From: Fragilaria crotonensis
Taxonomy: Eukaryota; Bacillariophyta; Fragilariophyceae; Fragilariales; Fragilariaceae
Reading direction: 5' to 3'
DNA: 64,000 bases
Assembly: GCA_022925895.1 (NCBI GenBank)
Contig: JAKSYS010000022.1
Coordinates: 124,001 to 188,000 of the forward strand
Made by a program: the position numbers and the translations under genes. Every line of letters starts with the position of its first letter. Position 1 is the first letter of the stretch. Positions 44,922 through 56,000 of the stretch are shown here, one piece after another. A model generated the notes under the pieces. That model searched no databases, was not told where the DNA came from, and was given only the letters and a program-made list of their open reading frames with translations.

Positions 44922-47356
44922 TTACTGTAACTCCATGTCGTTCCCGATTTCGATCAGCTGGGTGAGTTGACTGTGCTGATGCTGAACGTCTCTTTCGTTG
45001 TCTGCCTCGCAGCCGTCGTGTGCTATGATCCAGTCGACTGTCTCGGTTGACTCTATGCTTCTCTCGAGCTGGTCGCTTGTGATCAGTTTTGGGTCTGTCC
45101 GTTGTTTGTCAAATGGGTGTGTTCGCCATTCTGGTCGGTCTTCGATGTGCCGTGTGTATGCTGTGATGCCCGCCTCTATTGCAGCGTTTTCGATGTTCGT
45201 GGCTCCTGCGTTGAAAATCCAAATGTTCCGGGTATTGTCGCTCTTTGCCGCCAAAAGTGTCTTTGGTTGTGTCCGGTCTTTCGATGCTTGAACTGGGCTG
45301 TTTGAGATGGCGATGGGGATTGCGCTGGTTATTGGAGTTGTGGTTTGTGGATCTGGTCTCCATTTGCGCGTGGCATTGTTGTATCTGGTTAGTGCGTCGC
45401 ATTCGACCATAAATCTGGCTGGTCGATGTACGATCGTGAACATAAATCTCAGCAGTCGTTGTCGCATCCGTTGGTGTGTGTGCGTGGGTATGTCCTCCCC
45501 ATCGAAAAATTGTCGCAGCCCATTGCAGTCTGTCATCCATGTGAATTCTTTGCCGAATAGGTGTCGTTTATACTTTTCGATTGCCCATACGCCTGTCGCT
45601 GCCTCGCCTGTGTATGAATGCATCGCACTTTCGTTTTCGTTGCATTTGCGCGAGCTAAATGCGATTGGTCTTAGCCGAAGACGGTGCATGTGTTTATCGA
45701 AGCTGCACTGTCTGCCTTGTGTTGCTTCTTGTGTCTCGTGTTGCTTTGCTACTTCGTCGTTTGGGTCCGCCTGAAGTAGTACCGCTGCCATGCCCAGTCT
45801 ACACCAGTCCGTTTTCAGGTAGAATCTTCTCGTGTAGTCTGGTCTTGCTAACGTGGGTCGTGTCATCAGTTCATCCAGGAGTTCGTTGAGTAGTTCTGTG
45901 TCTACGTGAGTCCATTCCGTTGCCAGTGATATTTCGTTCTCGGTCGGTCTCGTGCCTTTAAGCTTTTTTATGTGCTGTCTCCATCTTCCTATTCGTAGCT
46001 CGTAGTTGGCTATCCAGTCTTGATAGAATCCGATGAGACCTATTACTTGTCGCAAGTCCGTCAGCGTGTTTGGTATCTGGTTTTTCAGATCCTCGAGTGC
46101 CTGCATTTTGGATCGCGCTGGGCGATTACCATCGGCTTCGACGTCCATGCCCACGAATTCTGCACTTTGTGGGAAGAATCGACACTTCTTCAGTTTAACT
46201 GTTACTTGATGTCGTTGCAGCACCTGTAGGACAATCTCGAAGTATTTTATTAGTGGTTTCGCGTCTTCTGAATGTAGCATGATGTCATCTACGATGACTT
46301 CAGCATCGGTCCACGGTCTTTCGCCTTTAATGTCACTTCTATGTCGTCGCGTATGCCTAATTCCGTCGCTTGCTGGTTCCACTGACGTTTCAATGTGTCC
46401 ACCAGGCAACAGAATGTGCCGTGTGCATTGAGGCATCCCATCGGCATGACAGTCCACCGTTTCTGTCCGCCAGGCACAAAGAATGCCGTTTTGTCACGTG
46501 ACGTTTCGTGTAGCAAGACCTGCCAGAATCCGCTTTCGAAGTCCATGGTGATGAAGTGTTTAGATCTTCCGATGTCTCTTGCTGCATCATCGCACCTGCG
46601 TGACGGGTATATGAATGGTCTCGTGATGGCATTTAGTTTTCGGTACGATACGGTTAATCTCCATATGTACTCGGACCAGTGGACGTGGTTTTGATTTGGT
46701 TTTGCTGCTAAGACCACTTGGGCTCCCCAGGGGCTGCGTGCGTCCTCTATTAGTCCGTTTTCCTCTAAGCCTCGTGCCAGTTGGGTGATGACTCTTGCTT
46801 CGTGTGGTCCATACCGTGGTACTGGGCAGCATACTGGCTGGGCGTTGCCTGTGTCGATGTGGCATACGAATCCCCGGATGTGCTGTTTGAGTCCTTCGGG
46901 TGCGAAGACGTCCCAGTATTGTTTTATCAGTTCGAGGATTGGTGGTCGTAATTCCTCTGGGCAGTCTTCCCATTGCAGGGACTTTCGGATTGTTTCTGCG
47001 TGTTTCTCGTCGTTGTATTGAATTATTGAGGTTGGATCTCGCTCGGTCACTTCCTGTTTTGTTTTAGATACCGCTATTCCGCCATTTCGGTACAACACTT
47101 CTAATGTGTCGTCGTCATCCGGCAAATATTCTGGTTCTTCATACTGGGAAGTCGGTTTTGGCCTATATGGTCTCTTTTCTGTTATGACTGGTTTGCTTCC
47201 GTCATCCATGCGTTGTTTCGCCGATTCTACTTCTTCCTTTGTGGCCGCGGATGCTGCCATTACCCTAATATGTAATTCATTGGTGGTGGTGTTCATTCCG
47301 TAAGTGATGTCGTTTGTCGTGATTTTTGTTTTGTTTTCTGTTTTTTCTTTGCTCAT
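44922..47356 (-). pseudogene. Gypsy reverse transcriptase-RNase H, one frame break
   Basis: Two blocks: 46289-47356 (355 aa, ATG MSKEKTENK) and 44922-46457. The first has RT motif A MDFESGFW at about 272 and PMGCLNAHGTF at about 305 (the usual family form is PMGLxNAPATF). The second has VIVDDIMLHS, then RNase H KTDWCRLGM at about 215, TGEAATGVW at about 285 and WMTDCNGL at about 309. A single one-base indel between about 46295 and 46330 separates RT motifs B and C, so as written RT is not made whole. With identical LTRs this may be a sequence error or a fresh lesion. Confidence 0.88.
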
Positions 47357-47407
47357 GTAATTCTCTTCGTGTTGTGTCTTTGTGTCCGCGTGTTCGCGGG
47401 TGTTGTG

Positions 47408-49993
47408 TCATTCGCTGGGTGCCGCTGCGTAGACCGCTGTTGTTTCTGCCCTGAATCGGTCTTGTGGTGTGGGGGGTGTTCGCCTTGTTGGTGTCTCATA
47501 TTGGATGCGAAGCGTCGTGTTCCAAATGGTCAGGTGGATGTTTGGTTCCGCGTCGTCGTAGCTCCACAATGCTTTAGTCTTCCTGAGGAAGTTGATGGAC
47601 ACAATTGCTGTCGCCGCCGCGTGTTCGCTTAGCCCGAATGTTAGATTGCATGCGATTCCGTTGTATCTGAATGGTGTCCTGTACTCGATGATGTGTGTGA
47701 GTTTCAGTGTGGTGGCGGAGACTTCGACGCCTCCGATGGTCACATCTTTTTCCCCGTATGCCTGCATTGGTTTGAATGATGCGACTAGTTCTGGGAAGGT
47801 CTCTGCCATGGCTTTGTGGAATTCCAAATGGCCGATGTTGACTCCTGCGCATGAGTCGAGGGCGATTGTGAGTTTTCCTCTTCCATGGGTTGTCCCGATG
47901 GGAAATTGGCAGTGAGGTAATGTCGGCGAGATTTCGAGTGGGAGCGCATTTATGACTGTTGCCTGGAACACCCTTGCGATGAAGTGGTAGGTATCATGTC
48001 CCTTGTCCTGATTTCTGCTCCTGGTTGCGGGTCCATAATAGTCCACGGTGTCCTCCGTTTCGTCAATGTTGTTTGCAGTGTTGGTCGTTTCGCTCAATTT
48101 GCGCGTCCATTCTCGGTTGAGGTTCTTTCTGTGTCGTGCTGAGACGTCCGTGGCCATTAGTGCTACTGCATCTGCCGCACGTTCTGCATCCTTCTTGGAG
48201 ATGAAGCCGAGGTCGCGCCAGTCTCTCATTGCTTCGGCCTTCGATAGGAGTGCTTGACCTTCGCGTTTGCGTGTTCCTGTGATCGTTGGGTCGCGCTTCC
48301 GGTTTTCCCACTCTTCCCTCATTTGTTTCATTCGCCTGAACGCGGTCTTGCGCACGTCGGGGTCGTATTTGTTGGGGCAGTCACGGAAGCTGTGGAATCT
48401 GTTGACGTGGTGCGTTGTATGTCCTGTGCATCCCCAGCATTCGATAGGTCGTTCGGTGCCGCTTGCGTTTCGTAGTGCGCTTTCCGCTGGGCTGAGGAAA
48501 CAACTGGTGGATGCCAGTGTTTTTCCGCACGTCTCCATTAGGATGACTTGCTCCATTAACGGGTCGAATTCCGTGTCTGTGAATTCCAATGTTGCGGGCT
48601 GATGGGTCGCTCCGTCCATTGTGTTGTCACTATACTTCTCGTTGCTTTGATCTTCACTGTATGCCATGAACGCGCGTGCCGAGGGTTTCTGTTGGTATGG
48701 TCCGCGATTGGCATTTGGGTTGTGTGATCTGTTGATGGGTACTGGGTTGAGAGTGTTTTTAATTAGCTGAATTTGCGTTTCGATATCGCGTTCCTCTTCC
48801 ATCGCCAAGTCGCGGAGTCTTTGCAGCTGCATCAATTGTTCTTGGTTGGAGCTTGGTGGTGGGTGATGGTAACGTCGTCTGTTTAATTTGCCCTGCATAT
48901 GAGATGTGAGCGAATTAAAGAACGTTGTAGGTAGGTTGACTGGGTAATCTACTTCGGCGTTGAGTTGGTGCACGATTGCAGTGAATCTGGCATAGTGTTC
49001 GGCAATTGTGGCAGCTGTGGTTTGCCCTTTTTCGTTTGTTCCCTTTTGTTGGCATTGGATCAGTCGTGTTACCGGCGTTTCGATGATTCCTTCGCCTACG
49101 AAAGCTGGTCGCATGAGCCTTGCAACCAGTTCGTACTTGGTGTGTTGCTTAATCTCCTCGATCCAGGTGTTAAACTTGTCTTGGCTGAATTGCTCGCGTT
49201 CGAGCATGCCAAATTGGGTATCGCCTTGCAGGTACTTGCTTACGGTGATGAGCTGTTTGATGTCTCGAATTGTTTCGAGCGTGATTGCTTCGTGTAGCAT
49301 TCCGGCGGGTCCTTGTGGGAGTCGGAAGAGCACGATCTTCGTGTCCGCTCCGGGGAACAGGTTGTGTCCCGGCTGCCCTGGGATTGTGTACCTGCGCCTT
49401 GGGTCGATGGTCATTTCTGTTATGACGTATCGGGCCGTGGCTCGGAAGTTGGCTTCGTTGGCTCCCGGTTGTGGTATGTTGATGGCGCGGTGTGCCGCAC
49501 TTTGTACATGTAGAAATGTGTACTCGAATAGGGCGCTGTCGTAGTTGTTGAAGTCCTCAATTGCCAGAGTGGCACTGGTTAGGATTAGTGCTTGGTTAAA
49601 GTGGTTGACTAGGCAATCGGTCTTGTTTTTCCATTTGCCATTTCCAGACCTGATCGATTCTATGGCGTGCTCTAGTACCATGGATCTGACGTCTTGTGGG
49701 TCTGTGGTTCGGGGGCATGGTGCGAGCATGTATGTCGCCCCACTCCATGTCTTTTCTTGCAAGTTGAGCCCGCCGTCCGCCTTTAAGGTTCGTGTATTCG
49801 CGTACGGGGGTCGCCCGCCGGCTCGGCCATGGTGCCAAGGGTCATTCTGGTGGTCGAATTGGCGTGGCATGGCCGCAAATGCGTGTGTCGGGTTCGCGTT
49901 TCCCGTGATAGAGTCGGGGTTGGTACCGGGCAGGTTTCCATATAACGAGTGGTCGTTACCTATAAGGTAGGCTCGTCGTAGATCGTCCGACAT
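47408..49993 (-). CDS. gag: Gypsy Gag-protease (861 aa)
   Basis: Open from ATG 49993 to 47408. The first 17 codons lie in the 5' LTR and the next ones cross the primer-binding site. The N-terminal 450 residues are the helical Gag. A zinc knuckle-like CWGC...H...FRDC lies at about 521, and an aspartic protease-like ALDSCAGVNIG at about 714. The protease signature differs from DTG/DSG (DSC). The next ORF starts 51 bp later. The start is supported by the diverged relative at 37461, which keeps MS-D/E-x-LR in the same place. The alternative start is Met at about codon 42. Confidence 0.85.
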   Translation of the reverse strand: MSDDLRRAYLIGNDHSLYGNLPGTNPDSITGNANPTHAFAAMPRQFDHQNDPWHHGRAGGRPPYANTRTLKADGGLNLQEKTWSGATYMLAPCPRTTDPQDVRSMVLEHAIESIRSGNGKWKNKTDCLVNHFNQALILTSATLAIEDFNNYDSALFEYTFLHVQSAAHRAINIPQPGANEANFRATARYVITEMTIDPRRRYTIPGQPGHNLFPGADTKIVLFRLPQGPAGMLHEAITLETIRDIKQLITVSKYLQGDTQFGMLEREQFSQDKFNTWIEEIKQHTKYELVARLMRPAFVGEGIIETPVTRLIQCQQKGTNEKGQTTAATIAEHYARFTAIVHQLNAEVDYPVNLPTTFFNSLTSHMQGKLNRRRYHHPPPSSNQEQLMQLQRLRDLAMEEERDIETQIQLIKNTLNPVPINRSHNPNANRGPYQQKPSARAFMAYSEDQSNEKYSDNTMDGATHQPATLEFTDTEFDPLMEQVILMETCGKTLASTSCFLSPAESALRNASGTERPIECWGCTGHTTHHVNRFHSFRDCPNKYDPDVRKTAFRRMKQMREEWENRKRDPTITGTRKREGQALLSKAEAMRDWRDLGFISKKDAERAADAVALMATDVSARHRKNLNREWTRKLSETTNTANNIDETEDTVDYYGPATRSRNQDKGHDTYHFIARVFQATVINALPLEISPTLPHCQFPIGTTHGRGKLTIALDSCAGVNIGHLEFHKAMAETFPELVASFKPMQAYGEKDVTIGGVEVSATTLKLTHIIEYRTPFRYNGIACNLTFGLSEHAAATAIVSINFLRKTKALWSYDDAEPNIHLTIWNTTLRIQYETPTRRTPPTPQDRFRAETTAVYAAAPSE
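49923..49940 (-). promoter_or_regulatory. Candidate primer-binding site of gypsy element
   Basis: Directly after the 5' LTR the minus strand reads TGGAAACCTGCCCGGTAC. TGG pairs with the CCA end of a tRNA. The priming tRNA was not identified. The sequence is also translated as part of Gag. Confidence 0.65.
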
Positions 49994-50117
49994 GGTCGGC
50001 TTGCTCCTATCGTGACTGGATGATTGTTGTGAGGTTGGGATCGATTCAGTGCCTTGGGAGGCTACGTCATCGGTCCACGGGTGACGGACAGTTATCTACA
50101 TATCGTCTCACGTTACA
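49941..50117 (-). repeat. Gypsy 5' LTR (177 bp)
   Basis: Identical by eye to 40800-40976. It carries the Gag ATG at 49991-49993, about 125 bp from the LTR's outer edge. The LTR is short for gypsy, so the promoter must lie within about 100 bp or outside it. Confidence 0.93.
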
Positions 50118-50200
50118 ACTCGCTCATGTTCAATCTTTTAGTGAATTAATGTTTTGTGGACGTGCGCAAACTACATCGGGAACGTCCGGCAACACACCTC
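50118..50200 (-). pseudogene. Stranded 5' end of the ARM-like gene
   Basis: An 83-bp host fragment trapped between the gypsy and copia B elements. On the minus strand it ends with ATG AGC GAG T (50118-50127), which continues in frame at 40795. This is the simplest start of the ARM-like gene (MSES). Upstream of it GTGTGTTG at 50197 and CATGAG at 50123-50128 could be the ends of a 75-bp intron if an upstream exon exists at 57710-57822. Confidence 0.65.
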
Positions 50201-50455
50201 TGAATGAATTCTGCCATGAGTGCGGGATATTCGGACACCGGGACAGACCGAAGTATCTTGGGCTGACGCAAGACGCGTGCCACGTACGCATGCGCGGATG
50301 GGACACTTCATCCGCGGCATGAGGGAACAAGTCTAGAATATGCTCACTCTTTTTGTAAATAGTCAAGTTGCATGCTGCTACTAGTTGATTACTACATGTC
50401 TTAGAGTCGTCCCTGGCAATGGCGGATGCGCCGCTCTTGCGAGGGAATCAACTGA
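50201..50455 (+). repeat. Copia B 5' LTR (255 bp)
   Basis: Begins TGAATGAATTC and ends CAACTGA. It is followed at once by GTTTATCAGACCC (50456-50468), the candidate primer-binding site. Confidence 0.93.
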
Positions 50456-51596
50456 GTTTATCAGACCCAACATGCATGTAGCTATGTTGTAGACATTAAA
50501 TGCTTTCGTCAATGGTTGATGAGGAGGCCTGATCAGCCTCAACAGCAGAAGGAGCGCGGATTCTGCGATAATAGTCCTGTGGTCGTGGTGGTCGAATGAT
50601 CCAGGCCTGCAGCCGTGGCTCGAAGACGGTAACGCTACCGTCGGCGTGTCGGTGAACGTCTCCCGAACGCAAAGACCTAACTCCGATGGGGGGGGGTTCA
50701 ATGTGAAGCGCCATTTGGCGCCATCATAAGAGAGGGGAAAGACCGACCATAAGAGGCGTTGTTTCGCTTTCGCCGTAAAAGGTGGTGTAGCGCACGTCAT
50801 GATACTAGTATAGTGGTGTTTATGTGAACACGACACTATTTGGTACCAATCCATGCCAGGATTGGATCTTGGTTGTCTGTCTAGTACAATTTCTACGAGA
50901 TTGACTTATACTGGACATTTTCCGAACAGAGTTTGTTGTTTACATAACTTGGTAACGAATGGATGCTATAAGTATCCTTCAACCGAGAATTTTGATCGGA
51001 ATGAGTCACGATTGACATACGCGTAATGCTCACGCGTATGAACGTGAAAACCATATGGAAGCGTACGACGTACGTGTGATGGCCACGCATATGGACACGA
51101 GAACCGCACGAGCACGACAATGACTGTTGTGAGTACTCGTTCGGGTTGGTTACCTATTGTTATGGGGTCATAGATGTCCGAGACACGACTGTTACTTCAA
51201 GTTGGGCACGCATGCCTCCACAGACACGACTGTTACTTCAAGTTGGGCACGCATGCCTTCACAGACACGACTGTTTTTGCGTATGCGCGTGGCCGTTTGT
51301 GCGTTTGGTCTGCGAGGCTCCTAAGTACTCTCATCCGTGTGACCAATGCGTGACGCGTATGTCAGCCATTTGTCACGAATGCGTCATCCGCGGCAACGGA
51401 GTACTTAGGGAGTTCTTGTGAATCTACCCGTGTGACTCACAGCAAACAGGATTGGACGTGTACGTGCAAAGTATTCCTACGTAGGGAACGTACCAGGAAC
51501 ACGTACATGCACCCGAGGGCCTGGGGCTCACAATTTTGCCAAATTTGCAAACCACGCGGTTAATCCGGTAACTACCCTCCTGTCTCACTTGTCACC
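50456..51596 (+). other. Copia B untranslated leader
   Basis: 1.14 kb between LTR and gag, collinear with copia A 13401-14534. It contains the 41-bp tandem repeat (about 51180-51281), several palindromes around 51010-51110 with gcgtat/atacgc and ccatatgg-like cores, and a run of eight G at about 50690-50697 that is absent from copia A. No convincing ORF. It may contain packaging signals. Confidence 0.7.
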
Positions 51597-53025
51597 ATGG
51601 CTGATGCCAGATCCTTCACTGCTTGCCTTACCCGCTTGGGTTTTGATGTACCTACGCGGGAATTGATTGCAAACCAAGGTATTCGTACCATCAATGATCT
51701 AACTGCCTTACCTTTTCCAGAGATTGACACTATGATTCAGCACCTCTCCAGGTGGAAGCCAAAGGCGGCTGATGTCGATGACGACGATGATCCTGTCGCG
51801 TCCCCAACGTTCCCTTACCTTGCGGTTAGGAAGTTTAAGGCCCTACGCTCGTGGGCAGATTACTCCCTTCTTCGCGGCGATGCTCCAAACCCCGCTCTTT
51901 TCGATGAACGCACCTCGTCGCGCTTTCTCAATCGATTGACTGAGTTGGAGGAGATTGCTCGAGCAAAGAAGGATGGGGACGATGCGAAGGAACCGCCAAA
52001 GTTAATGTTAATGACTGCATGGCCTACTTGGATCGAACTGTTTATGACTTACCTTGCTCAGCAGAGGAGTGTCGTGGCGGGGACCCCGCTTGTTTATGTC
52101 ATCCGGGACAATGATGAGGCGGCGCCAGATGATCTTGCGCGCAATAATTGGGATTCAGTCGATGATGACTTGATCGCCACTTCCGTCCTCGAGGGTGAAA
52201 CCTTTTCTCGTGACAACAAGCGTGTGTTTGACATCCTTAAGCCCTTTGTGATGGAGGGACAGGGATGGCCATTCCTTCAGACATTTAACAAGAAGCGCGA
52301 TGGTCGCGCAGCTTTCAAGGCTTTGAAGTCGCAGGCAGAGGGCAAGTCTGCTATTGCCACTAGGAAAGCTAAGGCATATAACATGCTCGCAACAGCTACC
52401 TACACTGGCAAGGGCAAGTTCTCATTTGATCAGTATGTTGCACGTCTTCAACAGGCTCACAATGAATTGTTGTTTTTGGAAGAGCCAGTTGCTGAAACCA
52501 AGAAGGTTACAGATTTTCTGGCTGGGATACGTGACCCAAAGTTGGAGACCGCCATTCAAGGTTGCATGGGCGATGAACTAAAGTTGACCAACTTTGAAGT
52601 GTGCCAGCAGTATTTCAAGACGATTGTGGAAAATACCAAGACCAGGACCAAGTCACCTTCTGATGTTCGTGAGATCTCTAAGGTTGGAGTCGAAAAGGAC
52701 AAGAAGAAGGCTAAGCACAAGAAAGACAAGTCGAAGCCCAATGATGATGAGAAGACACCAAGTGGCATTGCAATTCATTCTGGCCAATACTCGGCCAAAG
52801 ACTACAACAAATTGAAGCCTTTGAGAAGGCGAAAGTCAAGCAGCTCCGTGAGGAAGCAAAGAAGAAGGAGAAGAAGGACAAGTCTGACGCTCGCAGCGTT
52901 GCCGTTGTCGCGACTCAGGAGGAGGCACCCCTGATGACAATGAAGGCACCAAGACACCTGTGGTTTCCAATGCTGGAAAACAGTTTGGTCGTGCTGCTCA
53001 TGGTGAGCAGCAGAAGCAGGCTTGA
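51597..53025 (+). CDS. gag: Copia B Gag, two one-base losses
   Basis: Starts at ATG 51597. It matches copia A Gag almost residue for residue up to KLKP. There a T run is one shorter (at about 52820) and the frame is lost. The C run before the end has four C where five restore the frame. With both corrected, Gag is 476 aa and ends at TGA 53023-53025. The Lys-rich C-terminus has no CCHC motif. The same frame continues past the TGA into pol. Confidence 0.85.
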
Positions 53026-56000
53026 TGCCTCGCGCCGGCTCTCGTTAAGACAGACGACCTAATGTTAGTCTCCACTTATGTTCGAGAGGCCGGGCCCCCT
53101 TCTAATCTTTGCTCTCGGTTTGTGAAACATGTCTTTCGCGTATCCGCATCGACACCCTCCGGGGACGATGAAGATACACGCACCGAACTCGATTCTCATG
53201 CGGATACTTGTGTCGCAGGTCGCAACACTCTGCTTGTCTCTGACGAAGGTCGTCAGGTCACCGTTCATCCTTACAGCGGTGAATATAAGCCCATACCGGA
53301 TGTCTCCATCGCCACTGTTGCGACTTTGTGGATTCACCCTACTGACGGGCAACCGTACATCCTCATTATCAACGAGGCTCTGTATTTCGGGGACCGAGTG
53401 GATGTCACTCTGCTCAACCCCAACCAACTACGTGCGAATGGAGTCACGGTTGAGGATGTACCCCGCCAGTTTGATTCCAAGTCTTCGCATTCAATTTATC
53501 ACCCAACCGCAAAGTTGCGAATTCCTTTATCCCTTGACGGCATCTCTTCCGGTTTCGTGAGTCGTAAACCCACTTGGGAAGAATACGAACAATACCCCCA
53601 CGTTGAATTGACATCCCCGATGCGCTGGGATCCCTCTTCTGACCAGTTTGCCAAAAAGGAGGAGACATATGTTTCCAGCGTGAGTGTTGCCGAAACGTTA
53701 TTGGCAACTGATCATGTGAGGAATGCTTCGAGGTTGGTTTCGGCGGTGAAATCTTTAAGCTCGATGAACGCTCCCATCGGTCTGGAGGATGACTCTCTTG
53801 GGAACCGGTTGGTGGCTGCAATTAACGTCGCAGTAGATGACATTGTCGGTGACGGCTTATCCGGGAGAACGGACAATGATGTCTACCCAATGGATGGAGA
53901 AAGCCGGAAATTGTTTTCCCTTTCAACTAGTGAGAAACGATCTGCCTTAACACCTGAGATTCTTTCCAGAAGATGGGGAGTTGGCCTTGACACTGCCAAG
54001 AGAACGTTGCAAGTGACAACACAATCTGGGATAAGAAATGTCTTGGCACCGGGTGAAAGGAAGGTACGTCAGAAGCTTGATCATCTCGCTTTCCCAAACC
54101 TAAGCGGACGCTGGTACTCGGATACGATGTTTTCGAAGACACAATCAGTCAGGGGACACTTGGCTGCACAGGTGTTCACCAATGGTCGTGGGAGTGACCA
54201 CTTCTACCCCATGAAAAGTAAAGGATTGGCTGGTCAAAATGCTTTGATGCCATTCATTCAAGAGGTTGGGATACCCCAGACTATTGTGACAGACAATGCA
54301 CCTGAAGAGGTCCACGGTGAGTTTGGAAAGATTTGTAGACGGTTCCGCGTCAAGCAAGAACAAACTGTCCCATACAGTCCGTGGTCCAACCTGGCTGAGT
54401 CAACAATTCGAGAATTGAAGGTCGGGATCCGGAGGACCTTGAGGCGCTCCAAGGCACCGAAGCGACTTTGGTGTTACTGTGGAAAGTGGGTGGCAGCGAT
54501 AAGAAGACTGACGGCCCTTGATATACCCCAACTCCAAGGAAGGGTACCAGATGAAGACGTGCTGGGATGTACACCCGACATTTCCCAGTACGCCCAGTTT
54601 GATTGGTATGAGCCGGTCATGTACTGGGACCCGGTTGGCAGCTTCCCGTTTGAGCAGAAGTTGTTTGGTCGATGGATTGGTGTTGCCGAGGTTTCAACCG
54701 ACCTTATGGCGTTTTATATCCTGACCAGATCTGGGAAGGTGATTGTGCGGAAATCTGTTTGGGGATTGAGTGAGGATGATCTTGCCAACCCAGATATAAA
54801 GCTCCGACTATCTGAATTGGATGAAGGTATCCAGTCTAAGATTGGGGATGGACTCAAGACAGAGGACATCGACCCAGACCTAATGGACTCCATGCCGGAG
54901 GTTCCTGATGATGTCTTCGAAGATGACGAGGACGACGTTCAGTCAGGGACAGGGGACCTTGATGGCACCGCCAAAGATGTCGAAGACCATACCCCTGAGT
55001 CCTATGATGAATACTTAACTGCCCAGGTGCTACTTCCCCAAGGTGGAGAAGCTAAGAAAGCAACTGTGATTGGGAGGAAGCGCGACCATGATGGTCGTCC
55101 GATTGGGCAGCGCCACGCAAATCCGTTACTGGATTCACGTCTCTATGAGGTGGAGTTTCCAGACGGATCAACGGAAGCGATTACTGCAAACCTCATTGCC
55201 GAAAACATGTTATCCCAGGTCGATGACGAGGGACGAAGTTATGCAGTGATGAGTGAAATTGTCGATCACCGAACGAACGGACATGCCTTGTCAAAGGATG
55301 ACGGGTTTGTTGAAGACAAACGGGGACGGAGACATCCACGAATCACTACGCGGGGATGGGAGTTGCAAGTCGAATGGCGGGATGGCTCAACGACCTGGGT
55401 ACCATTGTCAGAATTGAAAGAGTCAAATCCGATTCAAGTTGCGGAGTACGCTGTCGCCAACAAGATCGCTGAAGAACCTGCGTTCGCTTGGTGGGTGCGC
55501 AACGTCTTGCGTAAAAGGGATCGGATAATCAAGAAAGTCAAGGCCAGATACTGGGCGAAGACGCATAAGTTTGGCATTGAGCTCCCAAAGACTGTGGCAG
55601 AGGCCCTTAAGATCGATGAGCGAACAGGGACTGATTTTTGGAGGAAGGCAATCGAATTGAGATGAAGAACGTCATGCCAGCATTCGAGTTCATTGATGAT
55701 GATGCAGTGCCGAAATTCTACAAGAAAATTGATTGTCACATGATCTTTGATGTCAAGATGGACTTGACTAGAAAGGCGCGGTTGGTGGCCGGTGGGCACC
55801 AAACGGATCCGCCGAAAGAGTCTACGTACTCGAGTGTGGTGTCACGTGACAGTATACGAATTGCTTTCACGCTGGCGGCACTGAATGACTTGGATGTCCT
55901 TTCTGCCGATGTGCAGGGGGCATACCTTAATGCTCCAACGAAGGAGAAGGTTTACACGACCGCTGGGTTGGAGTTTGGTGCAGACAAAGTTGGTCGACCG

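Larger units (their letters stand above)
40800..50117 (-). mobile_element. Ty3/gypsy LTR retrotransposon, recent
   Basis: A 9318-bp element on the minus strand with identical 177-bp LTRs and a 4-bp TSD actc (40796-40799 and 50118-50121). Gene order is Gag-protease, RT-RNase H, integrase, the gypsy order. It has a primer-binding site beginning TGG just inside the 5' LTR and a purine tract just inside the 3' LTR. One frame break lies within RT. It is inserted in the first codons of the ARM-like gene. Confidence 0.95.
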
